A stretch of DNA of 64,000 nt from Natronincola peptidivorans (GTDB lineage Bacteria > Bacillota > Clostridia > Peptostreptococcales > Natronincolaceae): the NCBI RefSeq assembly GCF_900111615.1, contig NZ_FOHU01000013.1:25879-89878 (forward strand), given 5' to 3'. Position numbers and translations under genes: made by a program. Shown in pieces: positions 17,302 through 26,837 of the stretch (within the stretch, counting starts at the first letter, position 1; each line of letters begins with the position of its first letter). The notes below the pieces were generated by a model that searched no databases, was not told the origin of the DNA, and saw only the letters and a list, made by a program, of their open reading frames with translations.

Positions 17302-18681
17302 TTAAGATCGAGATGAAAGATTTGCAGGTATGTATCTTCCCAGTCTATCATTAAGGATAACACCCTTTTGCACAGCAATCTCTCCATTAACAATAACATA
17401 GTCAATGCCCACTGGTGGAGTTTTAGGTTCTTCAAATGTGGCTAAATCATTAATGGTATCAGGGTTAAAAATAACCAAATCTGCATCAAATCCCTCGGTT
17501 ACCTCACCCTTATTAGACAAACCTAATCTTTTGGCTGGCATAGATGTCATTTTTTTTAAGGCATCTACTAAAGTTAAATATTGATTTTCCCTCACATACC
17601 TTCCTAATACCCGAGGAAATGTACCTGCTCCTCTAGGATGTCCTTGACCATTTTTAAAAAACCCGTCACTGGCCACCATTACCAAAGGAGATTGTATTGC
17701 TTGGATTACTTCATCCTCATTCATGACAAAGGTGATTACCTCTATCTCAGGATATTCACTTCTCATTTGATAAAAAAGGTCTTTGTCACATCGTATGCCT
17801 CTATACTCTCCTTCTGTTAAAAGAATACTGTCGTAAGACTTATTCCATAGCTCAAAGCATCCTTCATCAAACACAGCAGAGCCGATATAAGTGCCAAAAG
17901 CATCATAGGGATAGCAGTCTATGGATAGATCAATCCCATGATCTATAGCTTGTTTTATGATATCAAGGCATTCCTGCATCATCCCATAGGCACAACAGCT
18001 GCCTATATGAGAAATCTGCATTGGAAAATTTGTGGCGGTAGAAATTTGTATAAGCTCATTTAATGATTGCACAGCATATCGGGCATCTTTCCTATAGTGG
18101 GCAGATAATAGCATGTTTCTATCATCTACAGCGCTGCACAACTGAAATACTTCCTCTAAATCCGTCCCAGGAGAATACTCTAAACCAAAAGATACTCCTA
18201 ATGCACCACCTTCAACGGCTTTTATAACAAGTCTTTTCATATCGTCTATTTGTATTGCTGAAGATTTATTATAGGGATTTATATTTCCAACAACATTTCT
18301 CAAATAATTATGGCCAACAAAGGACATGTAATTGGTTGGTGCCCCGTTATGATTTATAAATTCCACGAAGTCCTCTAAACTTTGTTTGTTGATTCCGCAG
18401 TTACCAGCTACACATGTAGTAACCCCCATAAGAAGCATGCTATGAGAGATATCATAGGGGCTTGAGATTTTATAGCTTTTAAGCGTTTCTTCATGCATAT
18501 GGATATCAATAAAGCCAGGAGAAACAATGCTGCCTTTTGCATCTATTTCTTCCCGCGAAGACTCAGGACAATACCCTATACAAGATATTGCACCATCTTT
18601 AATTCCTATATTACAAATTGTCTCCTGGTTTGAATCAAGCTCGAGGATTTTAGCATTTCTAATCTTTAAGTCATACATCAT
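17302..18681 (-). CDS. N-acyl-D-amino-acid deacylase (D-aminoacylase) family amidohydrolase
   Basis: The 459-aa product starts MMYDLKIRNAKILELD and has the amidohydrolase layout: a beta-sandwich N-terminus, GFIDIHMHEE as the first metal motif, TTCVAGNCGI as in D-aminoacylases, SFGLEYSPGTDLEEV, metal His residues in LLSAHYRK and ISHIGSCC, and MVASDGFFKNGQGHPRGAGTFPRVLG near the end. ASDG and HPR(G/A)xGTFPRVL are characteristic of D-aminoacylase/N-acyl-D-glutamate deacylase. It removes acyl groups from N-acyl-D-amino acids. AGGGAGGG precedes the start, and the next gene upstream is 37 bp away on the same strand. Confidence 0.9.
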   Translation of the reverse strand: MMYDLKIRNAKILELDSNQETICNIGIKDGAISCIGYCPESSREEIDAKGSIVSPGFIDIHMHEETLKSYKISSPYDISHSMLLMGVTTCVAGNCGINKQSLEDFVEFINHNGAPTNYMSFVGHNYLRNVVGNINPYNKSSAIQIDDMKRLVIKAVEGGALGVSFGLEYSPGTDLEEVFQLCSAVDDRNMLLSAHYRKDARYAVQSLNELIQISTATNFPMQISHIGSCCAYGMMQECLDIIKQAIDHGIDLSIDCYPYDAFGTYIGSAVFDEGCFELWNKSYDSILLTEGEYRGIRCDKDLFYQMRSEYPEIEVITFVMNEDEVIQAIQSPLVMVASDGFFKNGQGHPRGAGTFPRVLGRYVRENQYLTLVDALKKMTSMPAKRLGLSNKGEVTEGFDADLVIFNPDTINDLATFEEPKTPPVGIDYVIVNGEIAVQKGVILNDRLGRYIPANLSSRS

Positions 18682-18718
18682 TCATCCCTCCCTAGACCAT
18701 AGCTTTATGTCAGTGGAT

Positions 18719-19108
18719 TTAATCCTTGCTGTATCTCTCTTTATAGCGATTAAGCATATGGGCATCCTTTATTTCTAGGCCTTTTTCTCCTGCTAAGGAT
18801 TCTAAATGATGGGTGAATTCATGCAGTAGTGTATCCTTAAGCTTTTGATACAATCTTGATTTAGATATTTCCTTATAGGCTCTTTTAAAGGAACCATAAT
18901 AGATTTTAATTGTTCTCCCTGTACTATGACTTCTCTGATATTCACCCATGATATAAAGCTTGTCACTGCTTCTACTTTGTGGATGCTCCTTAGACTCAGG
19001 TAATAAAAGAATACCTCCATTTAATTCCTTATAAAAATCTTTTGGTATCTCTTCTGCTATTGCATCTAATAGATGATGAACCTCTTCGATTGAAGGAAAA
19101 TCCTTCAT
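18719..19108 (-). CDS. Small zincin-like metallopeptidase family protein
   Basis: A 129-aa protein containing LLHEFTHHLESLAG, the HExxH zinc-peptidase motif, with a downstream KDAHMLNRYKERY helix. Short stand-alone zincins of this type (about 110-140 aa, DUF1025-like) are common in Gram-positive bacteria, with unknown substrates. AAGGAG precedes the ATG. It is likely co-transcribed with the D-aminoacylase gene, 37 bp downstream. Confidence 0.8.
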   Translation of the reverse strand: MKDFPSIEEVHHLLDAIAEEIPKDFYKELNGGILLLPESKEHPQSRSSDKLYIMGEYQRSHSTGRTIKIYYGSFKRAYKEISKSRLYQKLKDTLLHEFTHHLESLAGEKGLEIKDAHMLNRYKERYSKD

Positions 19109-19381
19109 AATAGCAACTCCTTCTTTAAATAAGCTGAAATTTCAATAGTTTATATGCCAATATGATAGCACACTTCCTCACTCTATTCAATTGTGTTTAT
19201 GAGTTACCTACTATTTATCCTGACTGTAAAAAATCAACCTAAATGAAATAACCTATATTTGCCTGACGATAGGAGTCTATATATTAATTGTTTGGTAATT
19301 TATGTGGTCTATAAATGGATGAAAAGCTCTGATATAATTATGGTTAATAGAGTTTTGATACATCTAAAAGGGGGGCAAAAA

Positions 19382-21577
19382 ATGTTAACTAAAAACAATT
19401 TAAGTAAATTTATTAGTTTTTGCATTGCTATTTTATTGATATTGGTCGCTTTGCCTATACATAGCTTTGCAGCTACAAAACCATGGGATCAATATACACA
19501 ATATATACCAAATGAAACGCCCATTACAAAGCGACATCTCAGAGGAGCCTGGATATCTACCGTTCTAAATCTAGATTGGCCATCTGCAGAAGCTAGAAAC
19601 ATGAAGAATAATCAAGAAAGAATACAAAAAACAAAGGATGAGCTTATTTCCATTTTAGATAAATCTGTTGAGATGAATATGAATGCTGTCTTCTTTCAAG
19701 TAAGTCCTGAAGGGGATGCCTTTTATCCATCGGATATTGTACCTTGGTCCCGATATCTTACGGGAACCTTCGGTAAAGATCCTGGCTTTGATCCTTTGGC
19801 TTTTGCCATAGAAGAAGCACATAAACGGAACCTGGAATTTCATGCCTGGTTTAATCCCTACAGGATTTCAACCAATACAAATGAAACTACACTGCAGTCT
19901 CTGGATATAGACAAAAGTGTTTACAAAGAGCAGCCTGAGTGGGTAAGAACCGCCATGTCAAGACTTGTTATAGATCCAGGGATTCCTCAAGCGAGAGAGT
20001 GGGTAATGCAAAGGGTTATGGAGGTAGTGAATAATTATGATGTAGATGGAATACATTTTGATGACTACTTTTATTATGAAAGCTATATGGGAGAATTGGA
20101 AGACCAAGATACCTTTTTGAAGTATAATTCAGGTGAATTTTCTAATATAGGAGACTGGAGAAGGAATAATACCTATTTGCTTGTAAAGGAACTTTCAAAT
20201 GAAATAGCATCAACAAAGCCTTGGGTTAAGTTTGGCATCAGTCCTTCTGGTGTTTGGGGCAATAAAAAGGATGGACACCCTGATGGTTCTAATACAAGTG
20301 CTGGGGTACCTAATTATGATAGAAGCTTTGCAGATACAAAGAAATGGGTAGAAGAAGAGATCATAGACTATATCGCTCCTCAAGTATATTTTTCTTTTGG
20401 AAACACCAGTGCTCCCTATGGTGAAGTTACCAGCTGGTGGTCAAATGTGATAAGAGATAGAAATGTACATCTTTATATAGGTCAAGCCCTTTACAAGGTA
20501 AATGATAATTTTGACCAATATTTCTTGGGAGAAAATGCAGTAGAAGAGTTTACACGACAGCTTAAATATAATGTAGTGAAGCCTGAAATAATGGGAAGTA
20601 TTATGTTTAGGTTTCGGAATTTTAGTGATCCTAATAAACAGCAGGTTGTCAATAGTATAAAGGAAAACTTATGGTCAACAAAGGCTCTAGTTCCTGTTAT
20701 GCCTTGGAAGGGAGGACGGGCACCTAATCATCCTACTGAAGGAAAAATAGAAGCTCATCCTAATGGAACCAAGCTGTCATGGGTGGATCAGGATAAAAAT
20801 ACCGCTTATTATGGGATTTACAGGATAGAAAAAGGAAATAGGATAGATATTGATTCTGATGAAAGTGCGGTTAAGCTAATTGCAACAGTAAAGAAAAATG
20901 ATAAAGGTATGCAGCAATTTATAGATAAAGAAAATGATAATCCTAATAATGTTGCTTATGTGGTTACTGCCCTGGATAGGCTTCATAATGAAAGCAAAGA
21001 ATTAATCATTAGTACCAATCAATCCAATTACTTTTATGATGTGAACAATCATTATGCATGGGCGATAAATGCTATTGATAATCTTCATGAAAGAAGTATT
21101 GTAAGTGGTGTAGGGAATGGAAAGTTTGCTCCTGGTAACAATGTAACCCGTGCCGATTTTTTAATTATGGTGATGAAATCCTATGGTATAGAACTGGATT
21201 ATCACATCACCGACAACTTCTCAGATGCTGGCAACAGATATTATACCAAATATCTGGGAACCGCAAAAAGACTGGGACTTGTATCAGGTGTAGGGAATAA
21301 TCTTTATTCACCGGAAACAGCAATAACCCGGCAAGACATGCTGGTAATCCTATATCGTGTTTTAGACCAATTAGGACAACTACCTAAGGCAGGGAATGTT
21401 AGTAAGCCCTTTGATGAATATAATGATACAGGTGATATTGCCAATTATGCAGAAAAAGCCATGAGACTCTTTGTGGAGTCTGGAATGATTCGTGGAGATG
21501 GTAGCAATCTTATGCCAATTTCTACTGCTACTAGAGCAGAAACAGCACAGGTACTATATAATTTGTTTACAAAATAG
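19382..21577 (+). CDS. GH10-like (GHL10/DUF187) family protein with three SLH domains
   Basis: The 731-aa protein begins at the ATG after AAAAGGGGGGC and carries a signal peptide ending SFA. Residues about 50-410 form a glycosyl-hydrolase-like barrel: RGAWISTVLNLDWPS, FQVSPEGDAFYPS, EFHAWFNPYR, YDVDGIHFDDYFY and PWVKFGISPSG are classical motifs of the GHL10 family. A fibronectin-like or linker segment follows (about 440-540), then three S-layer homology repeats (about 550-731) with the AITRQDM/TRADFLIM type signature. It is a surface-attached enzyme held on secondary wall polymer and probably acts on cell-wall glycan; the exact substrate is unknown. Confidence 0.9.
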   Translation: MLTKNNLSKFISFCIAILLILVALPIHSFAATKPWDQYTQYIPNETPITKRHLRGAWISTVLNLDWPSAEARNMKNNQERIQKTKDELISILDKSVEMNMNAVFFQVSPEGDAFYPSDIVPWSRYLTGTFGKDPGFDPLAFAIEEAHKRNLEFHAWFNPYRISTNTNETTLQSLDIDKSVYKEQPEWVRTAMSRLVIDPGIPQAREWVMQRVMEVVNNYDVDGIHFDDYFYYESYMGELEDQDTFLKYNSGEFSNIGDWRRNNTYLLVKELSNEIASTKPWVKFGISPSGVWGNKKDGHPDGSNTSAGVPNYDRSFADTKKWVEEEIIDYIAPQVYFSFGNTSAPYGEVTSWWSNVIRDRNVHLYIGQALYKVNDNFDQYFLGENAVEEFTRQLKYNVVKPEIMGSIMFRFRNFSDPNKQQVVNSIKENLWSTKALVPVMPWKGGRAPNHPTEGKIEAHPNGTKLSWVDQDKNTAYYGIYRIEKGNRIDIDSDESAVKLIATVKKNDKGMQQFIDKENDNPNNVAYVVTALDRLHNESKELIISTNQSNYFYDVNNHYAWAINAIDNLHERSIVSGVGNGKFAPGNNVTRADFLIMVMKSYGIELDYHITDNFSDAGNRYYTKYLGTAKRLGLVSGVGNNLYSPETAITRQDMLVILYRVLDQLGQLPKAGNVSKPFDEYNDTGDIANYAEKAMRLFVESGMIRGDGSNLMPISTATRAETAQVLYNLFTK

Positions 21578-22201
21578 AAAATCTAAGTAATTATTACGTT
21601 ATCTAAAAAAGACCGTACTGTATGAAAGCAGTGCGGTCTTTTTCCATAAGAATGTCTTTTAGTATTCAAGCGAAAGCTGCAACCTTAACTTATGCAGCAG
21701 CTATGTCAAGGAGTATTGTACAATCACTGGAACTGATACTGATTAGAGATAGTAGAGGATAAGTATATAATACACTTTTATAAATATACGTAACTGAAAT
21801 GGTTTCTATTGACTGAATAAAAATAAAGGATTACAATTATTACAGGAATAATAATGGGTACATTTAATAAGAGCTTTCAAAACCATAGAAGCTTTTTAAT
21901 TAAAAAGCTATGTTAAATACTATTGTTGATTAGAAACGAAATAGCGATGCCAGAAAACACTAGAGGTTGTCATCCTGAACAGAGTGAAGGATATTTGCTC
22001 ACAATGGCCGCTACACCAGCGATGGGTAGTTGTTATAAAGTATAATCATTTATCTTTCAGAGGCATTTTAAATGAATGTAAAGCCTCATTGTTAGAGCAG
22101 TTTAGTTCTTGTTATGTTAGTGATAGTAAAGTACTAGGATCATTTTCCTTTGTATTCTAATGTTTCAGCTGATTATTTATCATACTTAGGGAGGTATATT
22201 C
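21578..22201 (+). other. Intergenic region with palindrome and dispersed-repeat-like sequence
   Basis: About 620 bp. After the terminator at 21605 it holds a perfect 20-bp palindrome AGCTTTTTAATTAAAAAGCT (21890-21909) and the sequence GTCATCCTGAACAGAGTGAA near 21968, similar to a short dispersed repeat I recall from other bacterial genomes. I saw no protein gene. Confidence 0.45.
21605..21643 (+). terminator. Intrinsic terminator of the SLH glycosidase gene
   Basis: GACCGTACTG (21611-21620) pairs with CAGTGCGGTC (21629-21638), with an A-run before and TTTTT after, so it can work in both directions. It is the best example of a hairpin type also found at 602 and 7598. Confidence 0.85.
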
Positions 22202-23098
22202 TTGAACAAACGTGACATAGGTATAGGATTCATTGTAGCAATACTGTGGGGTCTAAACTTTATTGCTATTAAATTGGGGTTGGAAAACATGCCACCATTA
22301 ATGTTGGCGGCTATACGATTTATTGCTGTCTGTCTTCCTGCCATCTTTTTTTTGCCTCGACCCCCGATAGATTGGCGCTGGCTCATTGCTTTGGGATTGT
22401 CTATTAATGTGGGGCAATTTGCATTGCTTTTTATAGGGATGAAGATGGGGATGCCTGCAGGTCTCTCTTCTCTTGTACATCAGTCACAGGCTTTTTTCAC
22501 ATTGGCGATTGCTGTCCTAGTGTTAGGTGAGAAATGGCGTTGGAATCATTTAGTAGGACTTATAATTGCTGCTGGTGGTATGGTGATTGTAGGATTACAG
22601 CAAGGCAGTAGTATGACTGCGGCAGGTTTTTGGTTTACCTTGGCTGCATCCGCTAGCTGGGGCGTAGGTAATATAATCATGCGTCGAGCTACTCAGGGTG
22701 TTCCTGCTTTTTCTATGTTATCTCTAATCGTTTGGGCTGGTGCAGTAGCTATACTACCGTTAACTTTTTTGTCTCTATACATAGAAGGGACCAATGCTTG
22801 GCAGGAAGCTTGGTATTCTGTCAACTGGATCACAGTAGTTTCAATAATCTATCTAGCTTATTTTTCTTTGTTGGTTGGCTACGGACTGTGGGGAAAATTA
22901 CTTTCTCTTTATCCAGCATCGATGGTTTCTCCTTTCGCATTGTTAGTTCCAGTGGTAGGGATGAGCAGTGCTGCTTTACTTTTAAAGGAGACATTTTCTC
23001 TAGGACAGTTTATAGGAGCTTTATTGGTGATGACGGGCTTGGCAGTCAATGTTTTTGGAGGAAAGCTGATGAGAAATGTAGAAAAGGTACAGACATGA
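22202..23098 (+). CDS. eamA: EamA-type DMT exporter
   Basis: The 298-aa protein has ten hydrophobic segments in two EamA repeats. The opening, MNKRDIGIGFIVAILWGLNF followed by NMPPLMLAAIRF and FFLPRP, and the stretch GMPAGLSSLVHQSQAFFT are very close to E. coli EamA, an exporter of O-acetylserine and cysteine, where the same WGLNF, NMPPLMLA and GMPAGLASLV motifs occur. The TTG start follows AGGGAGGT. The gene looks less AT-rich than its neighbours and stands alone, which could mean acquisition from elsewhere. Orthology is strong by motif, but substrate identity is inferred. Confidence 0.88.
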   Translation: MNKRDIGIGFIVAILWGLNFIAIKLGLENMPPLMLAAIRFIAVCLPAIFFLPRPPIDWRWLIALGLSINVGQFALLFIGMKMGMPAGLSSLVHQSQAFFTLAIAVLVLGEKWRWNHLVGLIIAAGGMVIVGLQQGSSMTAAGFWFTLAASASWGVGNIIMRRATQGVPAFSMLSLIVWAGAVAILPLTFLSLYIEGTNAWQEAWYSVNWITVVSIIYLAYFSLLVGYGLWGKLLSLYPASMVSPFALLVPVVGMSSAALLLKETFSLGQFIGALLVMTGLAVNVFGGKLMRNVEKVQT

Positions 23099-23636
23099 TG
23101 CTTTCATAAGACGATTCTAATTGTGATTTTTATTTACCATGTCTTATCTACAATAGAAACTAATACAGTTATGTAAGAAAACTAGGGATGAAGGATGAAC
23201 TATTCTTTTCAGCTCTAGTTTTTTTAGAATATGACTAAATACAATTAACTCTGATAATTTTTAATCTACATAGAGTATTTTTGTTTTGAAAAGGTATAAA
23301 TTCAATAAGTTATGTAAAAGTCAAGGTTTTTTGTAGGAAAACAGAGGAAGAATTAGTATTGCACAAAATCAGAAGATTTAGTAGGTCTACAACATTGTCA
23401 AGAAATGTTTACTAAGTAAAAAACGCTTATTCTAACAGAAGTTTTTCTAAGATAGAAAGTCATAGGTGTAAACAAGAAGTCTGCAGAAGGGCACATTATT
23501 TGTTGTGGTAAACACAAACTAGGATATCTTTTTGACTATAAGGAGTTCTGATAAAAAGGAGAAAGTAATTGGAAATTGATAGAATGCTTACTTGCAACCA
23601 AGACTGTTACATTAGATAACAAGAGGAGGAAACCTT
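23099..23636 (+). other. Intergenic region upstream of the PAS-GGDEF-HD-GYP gene
   Basis: About 540 bp. A hairpin with AAACTAG/CTAGTTTTTTT (23179-23226) probably terminates eamA. Downstream only AT-rich sequence and the ribosome binding site of the next gene are recognisable. Confidence 0.45.
23179..23226 (+). terminator. Probable terminator of eamA
   Basis: AAACTAG pairs with CTAGTTT across a 29-nt loop that has some further pairing, followed by TTTT. The stem is short, so the call is tentative. Confidence 0.4.
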
Positions 23637-25061
23637 ATGATAAAAGATGAAACGAAAGATATCACTGATGCTCTATTTATGACAAAGGATAATCTAAGGA
23701 TAATATTTGATAGTGTTTATGATGCAATCATTATTCATGATTTACAGGGAAAAATTTTATATGTAAATAAAAGAATGCTACAGTTGTATCAGGTGGATTT
23801 TGATGTAGCAAGAGGGATGGCAGTTATTGATCTATCAGCTTCAGATAATGATTTTGAGCAATTGCCACTTATATGGGAACAAGTTTTAGCTGGTGAGGAA
23901 CAGTTTTTTCAATGGAGAGCAAAATCTCTAAAAGATGAAAGTGTTTTTGATGTTGAGGTGTATCTTACTAGGATTTCATTTCAAGATCAAGATGTAATTC
24001 TTGCTAATGTTCGAGATATTAGTGAGAAGAAGAAGACAGAAGAAATTATTAAACAGCTGAGCTTTCATGATAAATTAACAGGCTTATATAATAGAGCTTT
24101 TTTTGAAAAGGAGCTAAAGCGACTGGATGTGGAAAGACAATTACCTATAAGTATTATCATAGGTGATATAAATGGTTTGAAGCTGACCAATGATGCATTT
24201 GGCCATCTAGAAGGTGATAATCTACTAAGAAGAATAAGTAATGTTCTGAAGAAATCTATTCGTAAAGAAGATATCCTTGCCCGTTGGGGTGGTGATGAAT
24301 TCGCAATCCTTCTAACCAAAGCCAGTGCCTATACAGCTGCCAAAACATGCAAAAGAATTCAGCATATGTGCAAACAAGAAAAGGCAAAACCAATTCCATT
24401 AAGTATTGCTTTGGGATATGCTACAAAGAAAAAGAAAGAGCAAGATATTTTTGATGTAATTAAGGATGCAGAAAGAATCATGTATGAAAATAAGCTACAT
24501 GAAGGTAAGGAGAATAGACAAAGAATTACAAATGCTCTACTAGATAAAATGGATCAAGCAGATCATGATTATGAAAAAATGACTATACTAAGCCTCAAGC
24601 TGGCAAAGGCTTATGGACTTAAAGGGAGTATCCTGGAGGATATTAAACTACTGGCTTCCATACACGATATTGGCAAGGCCTCAATACCTAGAGAGATATT
24701 ATTAAAGCCAGGTCCACTTAACCAAGAAGAGTGGGCCATCGTAAAAAAACATAGTGAAGTGGGATATAGAATTACATCTACTCTTCCAGAGTACACCCAT
24801 GTAGCAGAAGATATCTTGGCGCACCATGAGCGATGGGATGGAAGTGGATATCCAAGAGGATTAAAAGGTGAAGAGATTCCTATCTTAGCTAGAATAATCT
24901 CAATCGTAGATGCTTACGAGGTAATTATTTCAGGCCGCCCATACAAAGCAGCACAAAGTCATAAAGAAGCATTACAGGAAATTGAAAGACATGGTGGAAG
25001 TCAGTTTGACCCAGAGCTTACTAACCTATTCTTAAGCATTATGTCATCCTTGGAGAAATAA
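23637..25061 (+). CDS. PAS-GGDEF-HD-GYP cyclic-di-GMP signalling protein
   Basis: The 474-aa soluble protein has a PAS domain (about 18-130), a GGDEF domain (about 135-295) with GDINGLKLTNDAFGHLEGD and an intact GGDEF at 218-222, and an HD-GYP domain (about 305-470) with HDIGKASIP (HD at 343-344) and HHERWDGSGYP (396-406). GGDEF makes cyclic di-GMP and HD-GYP hydrolyses it. Both active sites look complete, so net activity must depend on the PAS signal or on one domain being regulatory. There is no membrane segment. GAGGAGG precedes the ATG. It stands alone. Confidence 0.93.
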   Translation: MIKDETKDITDALFMTKDNLRIIFDSVYDAIIIHDLQGKILYVNKRMLQLYQVDFDVARGMAVIDLSASDNDFEQLPLIWEQVLAGEEQFFQWRAKSLKDESVFDVEVYLTRISFQDQDVILANVRDISEKKKTEEIIKQLSFHDKLTGLYNRAFFEKELKRLDVERQLPISIIIGDINGLKLTNDAFGHLEGDNLLRRISNVLKKSIRKEDILARWGGDEFAILLTKASAYTAAKTCKRIQHMCKQEKAKPIPLSIALGYATKKKKEQDIFDVIKDAERIMYENKLHEGKENRQRITNALLDKMDQADHDYEKMTILSLKLAKAYGLKGSILEDIKLLASIHDIGKASIPREILLKPGPLNQEEWAIVKKHSEVGYRITSTLPEYTHVAEDILAHHERWDGSGYPRGLKGEEIPILARIISIVDAYEVIISGRPYKAAQSHKEALQEIERHGGSQFDPELTNLFLSIMSSLEK

Positions 25062-25594
25062 CTGGATTAAATCAAACAAAGTGACCTATATTAATTCGAT
25101 AAATCGAAATATTGCTGATAGATGACTATAATGAATGTAAAGATAAAATTTTGGAGATATATAGATATACAAGTTGAAAGCTATCATTATACTAAGAAAT
25201 ATTTGGATATTGCTAAGCTTAATTTTGATACACTAAAGGGCTGCATTTGCAGATATCATCCATTGGTGAAACCGCAGGCCTGTGCGTATCAAAATTACGA
25301 TTCATCATCGTATAATTAATCACGGTAAATAAAAAAATGTATATTTTAACTTCTTAGATTGGACATCTATACATTATATAATGGTGCAGTAAAATGAATT
25401 AATGCTGAAAAAGGATTTAGATTTAGAGGAAGTTAGAGAAAAATATAGAATACTATACTATTAAAAATAGTACTAGCGTTTCATCGTATTTTGCGGAAGT
25501 TGCGGCAAAAGCAAGGTTATAATGATTATGTATAGGAAATGCTTTCTTGGTATCAAGAGGAGGGACAAAAAATTAAAGACAGAGAGGAACTTTT
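25062..25594 (+). other. Intergenic region carrying the second structured motif
   Basis: About 530 bp. The 25221-25296 motif is the only notable structure. A 65-codon frame across it is not treated as a gene. Further on, 25480-25560 has some coding-like codons (CGSCGK) without a start or family. The last 30 bp include GAGAGGAAC ahead of the phosphoesterase ATG. Confidence 0.5.
25221..25296 (+). ncRNA. Unnamed two-stem structured motif, copy 2
   Basis: The outer stem AATTTTGATAC/GTATCAAAATT (25221-25231 with 25286-25296) is a perfect 11 bp. An inner stem with CTGC/GCAG and flanking GG/CC (25238-25244 with 25274-25280, one mismatch) holds ATTTGCAG and TTGGTGAAACC. The unpaired elements match copy 1 at 3051-3118, while the paired bases differ, as expected for a conserved RNA fold. 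Function and true strand are unknown. Confidence 0.5.
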
Positions 25595-26752
25595 ATGAAT
25601 CTATTATTTGTTGCTATGGTTATCCTGATGCTTTTTATCTATGGAGGACTTACCTATTATATTGGCTACAGAGGACTACAGTTCTTTATTGCTAGCGGTG
25701 TAAATTTTTCTATAGTAGGTTACTGGATAGTTATATGGTTAATAGCTTTTTCGTTTATTATTGCTCGTGTGGGGGATAGGTGGTTATCAAATAGCTTAAG
25801 TCATCTCTTAGAGATTATTGGCGGCTATTGGATGGGCATTATGACTTATCTAATCATGCTTTTGTTTTTAGGAGAGCTAGTGTTATTATTTAATAAAAAA
25901 TTTCAGTTTATCCCTAAGGATTTAATGCATCATCCTAAGCTTGCTATAACAATGGGTCTGACGGTGATTAGCTTGGTTCTGATTATAGTATCTTATGGGT
26001 GGTGGAGTGCACGTAATCTTGAAATAGTAAGGTATGAAGTTCAATTGGATAAAGAAGTAGAGACATTACAAGAAGTAAATATAGTGATGCTGTCAGACTT
26101 GCATTTAGGGAGATTTGTTAATCGAAATCAATTGGAAAAGATTGTGGAGGAAATCAGTTCCTTGTCTCCTGACTTAATAGTTATGCCGGGAGATATTATA
26201 GATGATCGGGTTGATACATTTGTTGAGCAAAATATGATGGAAGTTTTTCATAAACTTAATCCTCCACTGGGTATCTACGCATCTATGGGAAACCATGAGT
26301 ATATTGGCGGGCAGGTGGAAGAAGCAGAAAAATATTTTATAAAATCAGGAATAAATGTAGTAAGAGATCAACACGTAAAAATAGCTAATGCATTTTATTT
26401 AGTTGGAAGAGAAGATAAAGCATATGAAAGATTTATAGGAAGCCCTCGAAAGAGCTTAGAGGAAATATTGCTAGATGTTGACAGAGGATTACCCATTATT
26501 ATGTTAGATCATCAACCAGTGGATATTGATGAAGCTGGAGCGGCAGGTGTGGATATTCAGCTTTCTGGGCATACACATAGAGGGCAATTATTCCCTTTTA
26601 GGATATTTACTAGAAAAATATTTATGGTAGATTGGGGATATGAAAAGATAGGAAATACCCACGTAATTGTCACCTCTGGGGCTGGAACATGGGGGCCACC
26701 CATGAGGGTAGGACATTCTTCTGAAATTGTGCATGTAAAGGTGAGGTTCTAG
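25595..26752 (+). CDS. Membrane-bound metallophosphoesterase (YkuE/YaeI type)
   Basis: The 385-aa protein starts with about four hydrophobic segments (residues 1-140) and continues with a calcineurin-like phosphoesterase domain: MLSDLHLGRF, MPGDIIDDR, MGNHEY, HQPVD and LSGHTHRGQ, the full set of di-metal ligands. YkuE/YaeI-type enzymes hydrolyse lipid-linked phosphates such as UDP-diacylglucosamine, but many members have unknown substrates. The catalytic domain should face the cytoplasm or membrane surface. It has no operon partners, since the PucR gene begins 85 bp later with its own ribosome binding site. Confidence 0.9.
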   Translation: MNLLFVAMVILMLFIYGGLTYYIGYRGLQFFIASGVNFSIVGYWIVIWLIAFSFIIARVGDRWLSNSLSHLLEIIGGYWMGIMTYLIMLLFLGELVLLFNKKFQFIPKDLMHHPKLAITMGLTVISLVLIIVSYGWWSARNLEIVRYEVQLDKEVETLQEVNIVMLSDLHLGRFVNRNQLEKIVEEISSLSPDLIVMPGDIIDDRVDTFVEQNMMEVFHKLNPPLGIYASMGNHEYIGGQVEEAEKYFIKSGINVVRDQHVKIANAFYLVGREDKAYERFIGSPRKSLEEILLDVDRGLPIIMLDHQPVDIDEAGAAGVDIQLSGHTHRGQLFPFRIFTRKIFMVDWGYEKIGNTHVIVTSGAGTWGPPMRVGHSSEIVHVKVRF

Positions 26753-26837
26753 GCATCTCTTGGATTTAATTTTGGCAAATTCATGAAAATCTTGCTGACC
26801 AAACAAAGGAATATTGGTTATTAGGAGTGGAATATTG

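Noticed and set aside
21890..21909. Perfect 20-bp palindrome as an operator
   Set aside because: It is a simple A/T-run palindrome about 300 bp from either gene, and a chance or weak terminator origin is more likely.
25122..25319. 65-codon plus-strand frame
   Set aside because: It has no ribosome binding site, odd composition and runs through both arms of the structured motif at 25221-25296.
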